Positions 1 through 6,270 of a stretch of 13,502 nucleotides of DNA are shown piece by piece. This stretch comes from CAVDRM01 sp963626285 (GTDB lineage: Bacteria; Bacillota; Clostridia; Christensenellales; Aristaeellaceae). Under the pieces are notes generated by a model, which was not told the DNA's origin, searched no databases, and was given only the letters and a program-made list of their open reading frames with translations. A program made the position numbers and the translations under genes. The stretch spans positions 1 to 13,502 of the forward strand of contig CAVFWQ010000061.1 in NCBI GenBank assembly GCA_963626285.1, read 5' to 3'. How positions within the stretch are numbered: the first letter of the stretch is position 1; each line of letters opens with the position of its first letter.

Positions 1-1
1 G

Positions 2-928
2 ACCAGCCCCAAGATGCTGGCGCATCTGCTCAAGTATGACACCGCGCAGGGCTCCTACTGCGGACATATCGGCGAAAACCTGCACACCGTCGAGGCCACT
101 GAGGATTCCATCATCGTCGACGGCAAGGAGATCAAGATCTACGCCGAAAAGGATGCCGCGAACTGCCCCTGGGGCAAGCTGGATGTGGACGTCGTGCTGG
201 AGTGCACCGGCTTCTATTGCTCCAAGGAAAAGAGCCAGGCTCACCTGAACGCCGGCGCGAAGAAGGTCGTTATTTCCGCGCCCGCCGGCAAGGATCTGCC
301 CACCGTCGTCTTCTCCGTCAATGAAAAGACCCTGACCAAGGAAGACAAGATCATCTCCGCCGCTTCCTGCACCACCAACTGCCTGGCTCCCATGACCAAG
401 GCGCTGAACGATAAGTACCCCATCGTGAGCGGCATCATGACCACCGTGCATGCCTACACCGGCGACCAGATGATCCTGGACGGTCCGCACCGCAAGGGCG
501 ACCTGCGCCGTGCCCGCGCCGGCGCTCAGAACATCGTGCCGAACTCCACCGGCGCTGCCAAGGCCATCGGCCTGGTCATCCCCGAGCTGAACGGCAAGCT
601 CATCGGCTCCGCCCAGCGCGTCCCCGTCTGCACCGGCTCCACCACCATTCTGGTCGCCGTTGTCAAGGGCAAGGACGTCACCGTGGATTCCGTGAACGAA
701 GCGATGAAGGCGCAGGCCTCCGCGTCCTTCGGCTACAACGAGGAAGCGATCGTTTCTTCCGACGTTATCGGCATGAAGTACGGCTCTCTGTTCGACGCCA
801 CCCAGACCATGGTCGCCAAGCTGGACGACGACACCTATCAGGTGCAGGTCGTGTCCTGGTACGACAACGAGAACAGCTACACCAGCCAGATGGTTCGCAC
901 CATTAAGTACTTCGCGGAACTCGGCTGA
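2..928 (+). CDS. gap: Glyceraldehyde-3-phosphate dehydrogenase, 5'-truncated by window edge
   Basis: This is the NAD-dependent glycolytic enzyme that oxidatively phosphorylates glyceraldehyde-3-phosphate to 1,3-bisphosphoglycerate in the cytoplasm. The open frame runs in from the window edge: TSPK is read before the first visible Met at 14, which sits inside the gene and is not the start. Roughly 35 N-terminal residues, including the GFGRIGR part of the Rossmann fold, should lie upstream. Visible landmarks, numbered from the Met at 14, are SCTTNCLAP with the catalytic Cys119 (codon 368-370), the catalytic-base His146 in TTVHAYT, the phosphate-site segment HRKGDLRRARAGAQNIVP near 159-176, the RVPVCTGSTT segment near 202-211, and the C-terminal WYDNENSYTSQMVRT. 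All are intact, so this is an active-looking enzyme. It stops with TGA at 926-928 just before a strong terminator, and it is convergent with the next gene. The family call is very secure; the paralogue type is not assignable here. Confidence 0.97.
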   Translation, partial: TSPKMLAHLLKYDTAQGSYCGHIGENLHTVEATEDSIIVDGKEIKIYAEKDAANCPWGKLDVDVVLECTGFYCSKEKSQAHLNAGAKKVVISAPAGKDLPTVVFSVNEKTLTKEDKIISAASCTTNCLAPMTKALNDKYPIVSGIMTTVHAYTGDQMILDGPHRKGDLRRARAGAQNIVPNSTGAAKAIGLVIPELNGKLIGSAQRVPVCTGSTTILVAVVKGKDVTVDSVNEAMKAQASASFGYNEEAIVSSDVIGMKYGSLFDATQTMVAKLDDDTYQVQVVSWYDNENSYTSQMVRTIKYFAELG

Positions 929-941
929 TAAAATCATCTCG

Positions 942-972
942 AAAAAGCCTCCTGCACTGCGGGAGGCTTTTT
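942..972. terminator. Bidirectional Rho-independent terminator between convergent genes
   Basis: An 11-bp perfect stem, AAAAAGCCTCC (942-952) with GGAGGCTTTTT (962-972), encloses a 9-base loop. The flanking A and T runs are part of the stem, so each strand ends in a U tract. It lies 13 bases after the gap stop and 32 bases before the minus-strand radical SAM gene ends, which fits a shared terminator for the two converging transcripts. Confidence 0.9.
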
Positions 973-1004
973 GCGTGTCCGAAACACTGCTATATTTCGC
1001 CGAT

Positions 1005-1877
1005 TCACACGCCCGTCAAATCAAACGGCGGCGTATATTCGCGCCTGGCCGAGGTTTTCTCCTGCATATAGCCGTCCAGGCCGAGGGCGATGAGGCGGTC
1101 CAGGACGCGCCCGTATTCCGCGTCGGTGATGCGGCGGTCAAGCCCCTTTATCCGGCATTCGGGAATGGGGCTGTACTGGCGCATGAGGCTGACGGGCGTG
1201 CCCTCGGGGAGACGGTCATGGATGAAATCCAGCACGCGCAGGCTGTCGCCCGTGCAGCCGGGGAGGATGAGGTGGCGGACGACTGTGCCCCTGAGCATGA
1301 TGCCGTCCGCGTCATACACGGGAGCGCCGGTCTGGGCGCACATCTCGATGACGGCGGCGGACGCCGCTTCAAAATAGTCCGGCGCTTCGGCGCACAGGGC
1401 GGACAGGCGCGGGGAGACGTGCTTGATGTCGGGCAGATAGATGTCCACCGCGCCGCGCAGCAGGCGGAGGGTCTCGACGGTCTCATAGCCGCCGGAATTG
1501 AACACGACGGGGACGGGCGGGCGGTAGAGGGCGAGCGCGTCCAAAATCGCCGGAACATAGGGCGTGGCGGTGACCAGATTGATGTTGTGCGCGCCCTGCT
1601 CAACGAGGGACCTGAAAATATCCGCCAAGCGCCGCACCGAGACCGTGCGACCGAAGCCGCCGTGACTGATCGCGATGTTCTGGCAGTACGCACAGCGCAG
1701 GGTGCAGCCCGAAAAAAAGACCGTGCCGCTGCCGCGTGTGCCGGAAATGCACGGCTCCTCCCACCTATGCAGGGCGGCGCGGGCAACGCGGGGAAGCGTC
1801 CCCATTCGGCAAAACCCGCTGCCGCTCTCCGCCGTGCGCTCGGCGCGGCAGGCCCGCGGGCATAAAGTGCAGATCAT
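1005..1877 (-). CDS. Radical SAM protein, PflX / pyruvate-formate-lyase-activase-like
   Basis: This is a 290-aa radical S-adenosylmethionine enzyme. The core [4Fe-4S] motif is C58-x3-C62-x2-C65 (GCTLRCAYCQN), preceded by an N-terminal cysteine group, MICTLCPRAC plus GFC (Cys3, 6, 10, 23), which is typical of the COG1313 'PflX' branch and not of true PFL activase. Other landmarks are the FNSGGYE segment (about 126-132), YLPDIKH (about 147-153) and LMRQYSPIPE (231-240). The frame stays open to 1994, but I chose the ATG at 1875-1877. It has AAGGAGCT 8 bases upstream, the protein then begins at the conserved MICTLCPR, and a promoter lies between this ATG and the longer start. The substrate of this family is unknown to me. 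It is not next to a pfl or gcv gene here, so an activase role is not supported by context. Family assignment is firm; function is open. Confidence 0.88.
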   Translation of the reverse strand: MICTLCPRACRAERTAESGSGFCRMGTLPRVARAALHRWEEPCISGTRGSGTVFFSGCTLRCAYCQNIAISHGGFGRTVSVRRLADIFRSLVEQGAHNINLVTATPYVPAILDALALYRPPVPVVFNSGGYETVETLRLLRGAVDIYLPDIKHVSPRLSALCAEAPDYFEAASAAVIEMCAQTGAPVYDADGIMLRGTVVRHLILPGCTGDSLRVLDFIHDRLPEGTPVSLMRQYSPIPECRIKGLDRRITDAEYGRVLDRLIALGLDGYMQEKTSARREYTPPFDLTGV

Positions 1878-1913
1878 ACGTTCCAGCTCCTTGAAAAATC
1901 GGCGTTCGATCCT

Positions 1914-1942
1914 ATTTTCCTTTGAAAAGGCGCTCCTGTCAA
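1914..1942 (-). promoter_or_regulatory. Sigma-A-type promoter for the radical SAM gene
   Basis: On the minus strand, TTGACA (plus-strand 1937-1942, perfect -35) is followed after 17 bases by GAAAAT (plus-strand 1914-1919, 4 of 6 matches to TATAAT). Transcription would start near 1907, about 30 bases before the ATG at 1877. This supports the short start and argues against the in-frame Met at 1994. Confidence 0.65.
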
Positions 1943-2002
1943 GCGGGAAAATGCATAAAACGTACCGATGTATGCTTTTTTTCGGGTTTTCCATAGGCGC
2001 AT

Positions 2003-2322
2003 TGGGGATAATGCGGGATAAGCAGGGGATAAAAAACTGTGGATAACTTGCCGCTGCGGATAAACTTTCCCCTGCCGAAAAGCAAAATATCCGTCAAATC
2101 AAGGGTTTTGAGCGGAAAAACTGTGGATAACTCTGCGGATAATGTGGACAACTTCGGATGTTCGCATATTTTCGGTCAACGCCTATCCTTTATACATTTT
2201 ATTCCGCCTGTCGAACGGCACGGCTGACGGTTTTCCGTGCATACGCCGCCGTATATGCAGCATAAACCGTGCGAACAGCGTCACAATTCATCCACAAAGG
2301 ATGTGGATAACCATGTGGAAAA
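2003..2322. other. Cluster of DnaA-box-like sites; candidate replication origin or DnaA-titration locus
   Basis: Perfect DnaA boxes TGTGGATAA lie at 2038-2046, 2122-2130 and 2302-2310. One-mismatch copies are TGGGGATAA at 2003-2011, TGCGGATAA at 2055-2063 and 2134-2142, TGTGGACAA at 2143-2151, TGTGGAAAA at 2314-2322, and a reverse-oriented TCATCCACA at 2288-2296. They form two groups, 2003-2151 and 2288-2322, around an AT-richer stretch at 2161-2205. The region sits in a 730-base gene-free interval between divergent genes. Clustered same-orientation boxes beside an AT-rich segment are what bacterial oriC regions look like; DnaA-box clusters away from oriC also exist as titration or regulatory sites. 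Against an origin: no dnaA, dnaN or rpmH is in the window, gap on the left is not co-directed away, and hand counts show no skew flip. The box cluster is certain; its role is not. Confidence 0.6.
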
Positions 2323-2500
2323 CCTGCAGATCGTCAAAAAAGACTTCGGTACGCATCCTGCGGCGGATGACGGGCGATCGGAAAAAAATGTATCATTTCC
2401 CCCATTTTCCGCTCCATTCCTCGCCTTCCCCTCCCCGCACACATATCGCCCCTTCGTTCCGTCTATATGCTTTGTGTATCAAAGTTTTCCCTGGGTGGGT

Positions 2501-2540
2501 GCGGGAGGGGTTTCCTTTTTCAAAAGGAGATCCCTCCCGC
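2501..2540. repeat. 19-bp near-perfect inverted repeat
   Basis: Bases 2501-2519 pair with 2522-2540 across a two-base centre (TC). All 19 positions pair when two G-T wobbles are allowed (2510/2531 and 2512/2529). The outer arm is GCGGGAGGG/CCCTCCCGC and the inner arm is CCTTTT/AAAAGG. No U tract follows on either strand, so it is not a standard Rho-independent terminator. It could be a cruciform-forming element, a protein-binding site or a copy of an interspersed palindromic repeat. It lies 20 bases upstream of the HAD gene's -35 box. Confidence 0.85.
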
Positions 2541-2560
2541 CTAATGATTACACAATGCAT

Positions 2561-2589
2561 TTGACATCTCTCCCGAAATCGTGCATACT
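2561..2589 (+). promoter_or_regulatory. Sigma-A-type promoter for the HAD gene and following operon
   Basis: TTGACA (2561-2566, perfect) and CATACT (2584-2589, 4 of 6) are separated by exactly 17 bases. The start of transcription would be near 2596, giving a very short leader of about 15 bases that just contains GGAGG (2597-2601) ahead of the ATG at 2611. Confidence 0.8.
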
Positions 2590-2610
2590 ATGACGCGGAG
2601 GCGATTTTAA

Positions 2611-3249
2611 ATGATTCGTGCGGTCATATTCGACATGGACGGCGTGGTGACGGACACCGAGCGCTTGGGGCTGGACGCGCTGGTCGAGGCGGGGCGCTTT
2701 CAGGGAATCGAATTCGACAGGGCCTTTCTCAAGACCACGATGGGCATGACCTTCCGATCCTCGGAGGGCCTGTATCACGCACTGTACCCCACCTTAGACG
2801 AAAAGGAAATGGTGGCGTATTACAGGGGCTACATGGATTCGCTCGCCCTGTCGCACAGCATCCCGCTGATGAAGGGCGTCCCAGAGCTTTTGGACGCGCT
2901 GGATGAAAAGGGCATTCCCCGCGCCATCGCATCGTCCACCTGCGTGCGCGGCATCCGCCTGTATCTGGAGGGCTGCGGCATTTACGAGCGCTTCACGAAG
3001 GTGGTTTCGGGCGATATGTGCGCCCACTCCAAGCCCGCGCCGGACATTTTTCTGAAGGCGGCGGAGGAATTGGGCGTTGACCCCAAGGACTGCCTCGTTC
3101 TGGAGGACTCGCCCAGCGGCGTGAAGGCGGGGCGCGCCGCCCGAATGCAGGTGTGCATGATCCCCGACCAGATGCCGTATTCAGACGCGCTGAAGCCCTA
3201 CTGCGACCATGTGCTGGACAGCCTTCTGGCCGTCCGCGCCCTGCTGTGA
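2611..3249 (+). CDS. HAD-superfamily phosphatase, beta-phosphoglucomutase-like
   Basis: This 212-aa cytoplasmic HAD hydrolase has a full catalytic set. Motif I is DMDGVVTD (nucleophile Asp8, general acid/base Asp10), motif II is SST at 108-110, motif III Lys is K141 in SKPAPDIF, and motif IV is the acidic pair Glu155-Asp156 in VLEDSPSG. The helical cap lies between motifs I and II (about 16-85), as in the beta-phosphoglucomutase/phosphatase subfamily. Whether it is a mutase or a sugar-phosphate or nucleotide phosphatase cannot be told from these motifs. The start is fixed by GGAGG at 2597-2601, nine bases upstream, directly after a good promoter. It is the first gene of a plus-strand run and its stop (3247-3249) is one base from the start of rlmH, so the two are probably co-transcribed and translationally coupled. 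Confidence 0.93.
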   Translation: MIRAVIFDMDGVVTDTERLGLDALVEAGRFQGIEFDRAFLKTTMGMTFRSSEGLYHALYPTLDEKEMVAYYRGYMDSLALSHSIPLMKGVPELLDALDEKGIPRAIASSTCVRGIRLYLEGCGIYERFTKVVSGDMCAHSKPAPDIFLKAAEELGVDPKDCLVLEDSPSGVKAGRAARMQVCMIPDQMPYSDALKPYCDHVLDSLLAVRALL

Positions 3250-3250
3250 T

Positions 3251-3727
3251 ATGGCGGTGGCCATTATATGCGTAGGCCGCCTGCGCGAAAAATTTTATCA
3301 GGAGGCGGCGGCGGAATATCAAAAGCGCCTGTCTCGGCTGACCAAATTGGAAGTCATCGAGCTGCCCGACCGGTCGGAGCCGCAGAATGCCTCCCCCGCC
3401 CTGCAAAAGCAGGTGACGGAGCGGGAAGGCGAAATGATTTTGTCCCGCTTAAAGCCTTCCGATCATGTGGCCGCACTCTGCATTGATGCCGAACAGATGG
3501 ACAGCCCGTCCCTGGCTGCCTTTATCCGCAGGCAGGAGGGGCTTGGAAAGCGCACGGTCTTTGTCATCGGCGGCTCGCTGGGGCTGTCGGACGCCGTGCA
3601 AAGGCGGGCGGACATCAGGATTTCCATGTCGAAAATGACATTCCCGCATCAGCTGGCGCGGGTGATGCTCTTGGAGCAGCTCTATCGGGCGCACAAAATC
3701 AACGCGGGCGAAAGGTATCACAAATGA
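3251..3727 (+). CDS. rlmH: 23S rRNA pseudouridine-1915 N3-methyltransferase
   Basis: RlmH is a small SPOUT-class methyltransferase that uses S-adenosylmethionine to methylate N3 of pseudouridine 1915 in helix 69 of 23S rRNA, on the assembled 70S ribosome. The 158-aa product has the family's usual length. It shows the knotted SAM-binding segment FVIGGSLGL (104-112), the FPHQLARVMLLEQLYRA helix (131-147) and the conserved C terminus GERYHK. The frame is open from 3209, but the ATG at 3251 gives the canonical N terminus (MAVAIICVGRLREKFY) and lies one base after the HAD stop. No clear Shine-Dalgarno precedes it, so translation is probably coupled to the HAD gene. Its last codons overlap the next gene (ATGA at 3724-3727). 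In several Bacillota rlmH lies near the chromosomal origin, which is relevant to the nearby DnaA-box cluster but not proof. Confidence 0.97.
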   Translation: MAVAIICVGRLREKFYQEAAAEYQKRLSRLTKLEVIELPDRSEPQNASPALQKQVTEREGEMILSRLKPSDHVAALCIDAEQMDSPSLAAFIRRQEGLGKRTVFVIGGSLGLSDAVQRRADIRISMSKMTFPHQLARVMLLEQLYRAHKINAGERYHK

Positions 3728-4221
3728 CGGACACAAGGGCGCGTCTGACGGCGCTTTTTGCGATGTACCCGCGCATGGAGGCGCAGGATGTGTTCAAATA
3801 CCTGCATCAGAGCGTGTTCGGCTGCGGGCATTTCGTGCATGACAGGGCGCGGGGCGTCGCGCAGATCGAGGAGGAGATGAAGACCGCCCGACCGGACGGA
3901 CACGGGCTCGTCTTTCTGGACGGCGACTTTGTGCGCGTTCCGGTCGGGTATCACGGGCTCAGCGCGGGAGCCCTGTTTGAGCGCTTTTTCCTGTCCTCCG
4001 CCATGCCGTGCGGCACGGTCAAGGACCTTGAAGAGCGTCTGTTTGTCCTGCGAACGCTCGCGCAAAGCGGTGAAATCCCGCTTTCGTCCGAAATGCTGAA
4101 CGAAGCCCTGCCATTATGGAAGACGGCGGGCTATCCGAGCCTGCACCACTCCGAGCCCTACCGCAGGCTCTATCATCCGGCGTACCGCGTCGTGCATCAA
4201 GATTTCATATCCGATATTTGA
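3724..4221 (+). CDS. Conserved-looking protein of unknown function
   Basis: I do not recognise a named family for this 165-aa soluble protein. There is no signal peptide and no membrane segment. Two segments look like conserved signatures: YPRMEAQDVFKYLHQSVFGC followed by GHFV (15-38), with Cys34 and His36, and a C-terminal HHSEPYRRLYHPAYRVV (141-157), which is rich in His, Tyr and Arg. The middle contains an acidic LDGDFVRVPVGYHGLS stretch (65-80). The His, Cys and Glu clustering suggests an enzyme or metal site, but that is only an inference. Its ATG overlaps the rlmH stop in a 4-base ATGA junction, so it is translationally coupled to rlmH. A 48-base gap with its own ribosome binding site separates it from uvrB. 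I believe similar proteins occur in other Clostridia, from the general look of the N-terminal motif, but could not check. Confidence 0.85.
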   Translation: MTDTRARLTALFAMYPRMEAQDVFKYLHQSVFGCGHFVHDRARGVAQIEEEMKTARPDGHGLVFLDGDFVRVPVGYHGLSAGALFERFFLSSAMPCGTVKDLEERLFVLRTLAQSGEIPLSSEMLNEALPLWKTAGYPSLHHSEPYRRLYHPAYRVVHQDFISDI

Positions 4222-4269
4222 CCCTTCTTGACTCGCTCCCTTTTTTCTTTTGTTCAGGCAGGAGATACG

Positions 4270-6270
4270 ATGGACAAGTTCGTTTTGAAAGCCCCTTACA
4301 GCGCCAGCGGCGACCAGCCGCAGGCGATTAACGCGCTCTCCGAGGGCGTTCTGCGCGGGGACAGCGCGCAGGTGCTGCTGGGCGTGACCGGCTCCGGCAA
4401 GACCTTTACGATGGCCTCCGTCATTGAAAAGGTGCAGCGCCCGACGCTGGTCATCGCGCACAACAAGACGCTGGCCGCTCAGCTTTGCAGCGAGTTCAAG
4501 GCGTTTTTCCCCGACAGCGCGGTCGAATATTTCGTTTCCTATTATGATTATTACCAGCCGGAAGCCTACATCGCCTCCAGCGATACCTACATCGAAAAGG
4601 ACGCCTCCGTCAACGATGAGATAGACCGCCTCCGCCACAGCGCGACCGCCGCGCTGAAGGAGCGCAGGGACGTCATCATCGTCGCTTCCGTGAGCTGCAT
4701 TTATTCGATGGGCGACCCCTCCGAATACGAGGGGCAGATGATTTCCCTGCGGCCGGGCATGAAGATGAGCCGCGAGGAGCTTTTGCGCCGTCTGGTGGAC
4801 ATTCAGTACGAGCGCAACGACTTAGGCTTCACCCGCGGGGATTTCCGCGTGCGCGGCGATGTGGTGGAGATCATTCCCGCGGGCGAAAAGGAAAACGGCG
4901 TGCGCGTGGAATTTTTCGGTGATGAGATCGACCGCATCAGCGAATTTGCCGTGACCACCGGCCATGTCCTCCACACGGTGCAGCACAAGGCCGTCTTCCC
5001 CGCCACGCACTACGCCACGGGCGTTTTGGGGCGCGAGGAGGCCATCCGGCAAATCGAGCGCGATGTGAGCGAGCGCGTCGCCTTTTTTGAGGGCGAGGGG
5101 CAGCTTCTGGAGGCGCAGCGCATCGCCCAGCGCACGCATTACGACATTGAAATGCTGCGTGAAATCGGGATGTGCAGCGGCATTGAAAATTACAGCCGCT
5201 ATTTTGACGGCCGCAAGCCCGGCGATGCGCCCTACACGCTGCTGGACTATTTCCCCAGGGGCTTTCTGGTCATGATCGACGAAAGCCACGTCACCGTGCC
5301 GCAGATACGCGCCATGTACGCGGGCGACCGCGCCCGCAAGGAGGCGCTGGTTCATTACGGCTTCCGCCTGCCCTCCGCCTTTGACAACCGCCCGCTCAAG
5401 TTTGACGAGTTCAACGCCCGCGTTTCTCAGGTCATCTATGTCTCCGCCACGCCCGCGCCGTATGAGTGCGGCCTGGCCACGCAAATCGTGGAGCAGATCA
5501 TCCGCCCGACGGGGCTTTTGGATCCCAAACTCGTCCTGCGCAGGGCGACGGGGCAGGTGGACGACTTGGTGGGCGAGATCAACGAGACGGTCGGGCGCGG
5601 GTATCGGGTGCTTGTCACGACGCTGACGAAGAAGAACGCCGAGAGCCTCACGGATTATCTGCGCGACCTGAACATGCGGGTGCGCTATCTGCACAGCGAC
5701 ATCCAGACTTTGGAGCGCACCAGACTCATCCGCGATTTGCGCACGGGCGCGTATGACGTACTGGTGGGCATCAACCTCCTGCGCGAGGGGCTGGACCTGC
5801 CGGAGGTCGGGCTGGTCGCCATTCTGGACGCGGACAAGGAAGGCTTCCTGCGCTCCGAGACCAGCCTCATCCAGACCATCGGCCGCGCCGCCCGAAACGC
5901 GGACGGCCGCGTCATCCTCTATGCCGATCGGCTCACGGACAGCCTCATGAACGCCGTCAACGAGACCAACCGCCGCCGCGCCATTCAGGAAGCATACAAC
6001 AGGGAGCACGGCATCACGCCCGAAAGCGTCCGCAGCGCCGTCCGCGCCCTTCTGGAGATCACCGACAAGGCGACCGAAGAGCTTCCTTACGACCTTTCGT
6101 CCGATGAAAAGGACGAGCTGATCCACCGTTTGGAGGACCAGATGCTGACCGCCGCCTCCGCGCTGGACTTTGAAAAGGCCGCCAAGCTGCGCGACCAGCT
6201 CTTTGCCGTGCGCGGCGATAAGCCCGCCGACAAGCCGCAGCAAAAGCGCCGCAGAAGGGCTAACCGATGA
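4270..6270 (+). CDS. uvrB: UvrABC system protein B
   Basis: UvrB is the damage-verification helicase of nucleotide excision repair. It is loaded by UvrA and then recruits UvrC for incision. The 666-aa product is full length. Walker A is GVTGSGKT (38-45), the beta-hairpin that clamps DNA begins YYDYYQPEAY (91-100), Walker B is DESH (337-340), motif III is SATP (392-395), motif VI is QTIGRAARN (535-543), and the C-terminal UVR domain (about 616-650) that contacts UvrC contains LDFEKAAKLRDQL. The frame is open to 4228, but the ATG at 4270 has GGAG at 4261-4264 and gives the usual N terminus. uvrA and uvrC are not in the window; uvrA often follows uvrB in Bacillota, and here a serine hydrolase takes that place with a 4-base overlap. 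No LexA/DinR box was recognised in the short upstream gap. Confidence 0.98.
   Translation: MDKFVLKAPYSASGDQPQAINALSEGVLRGDSAQVLLGVTGSGKTFTMASVIEKVQRPTLVIAHNKTLAAQLCSEFKAFFPDSAVEYFVSYYDYYQPEAYIASSDTYIEKDASVNDEIDRLRHSATAALKERRDVIIVASVSCIYSMGDPSEYEGQMISLRPGMKMSREELLRRLVDIQYERNDLGFTRGDFRVRGDVVEIIPAGEKENGVRVEFFGDEIDRISEFAVTTGHVLHTVQHKAVFPATHYATGVLGREEAIRQIERDVSERVAFFEGEGQLLEAQRIAQRTHYDIEMLREIGMCSGIENYSRYFDGRKPGDAPYTLLDYFPRGFLVMIDESHVTVPQIRAMYAGDRARKEALVHYGFRLPSAFDNRPLKFDEFNARVSQVIYVSATPAPYECGLATQIVEQIIRPTGLLDPKLVLRRATGQVDDLVGEINETVGRGYRVLVTTLTKKNAESLTDYLRDLNMRVRYLHSDIQTLERTRLIRDLRTGAYDVLVGINLLREGLDLPEVGLVAILDADKEGFLRSETSLIQTIGRAARNADGRVILYADRLTDSLMNAVNETNRRRAIQEAYNREHGITPESVRSAVRALLEITDKATEELPYDLSSDEKDELIHRLEDQMLTAASALDFEKAAKLRDQLFAVRGDKPADKPQQKRRRRANR

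Larger units (their letters stand above)
1878..2610. other. Long intergenic region between divergent genes
   Basis: No convincing gene is present in these 733 bases. The short open frames here have no family resemblance, no good ribosome binding site, and run across the DnaA boxes. The region contains, from left to right, the minus-strand promoter (1914-1942), the DnaA-box groups (2003-2151 and 2288-2322) with an AT-richer gap, a pyrimidine-rich plus-strand stretch at about 2391-2460, a 19-bp inverted repeat (2501-2540) and the promoter of the HAD gene (2561-2589). It is visibly less GC-rich than the coding sequence on either side. Confidence 0.8.

Noticed and set aside
1878..1994. Longer N terminus for the radical SAM protein starting at 1994
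   Set aside because: The extra 39 residues would overlap a good promoter (1914-1942), have no ribosome binding site and precede the family-typical MICTLCPR start.
2039..2593. Short open frames in the DnaA-box region
   Set aside because: They run through repeated boxes, lack ribosome binding sites and encode no recognisable or compositionally normal protein.
4822..6243. Minus-strand open frame of 473 codons opposite uvrB
   Set aside because: It is a shadow of uvrB, created by GC-rich third positions. The translation shows no motifs and no ribosome binding site was found for it.
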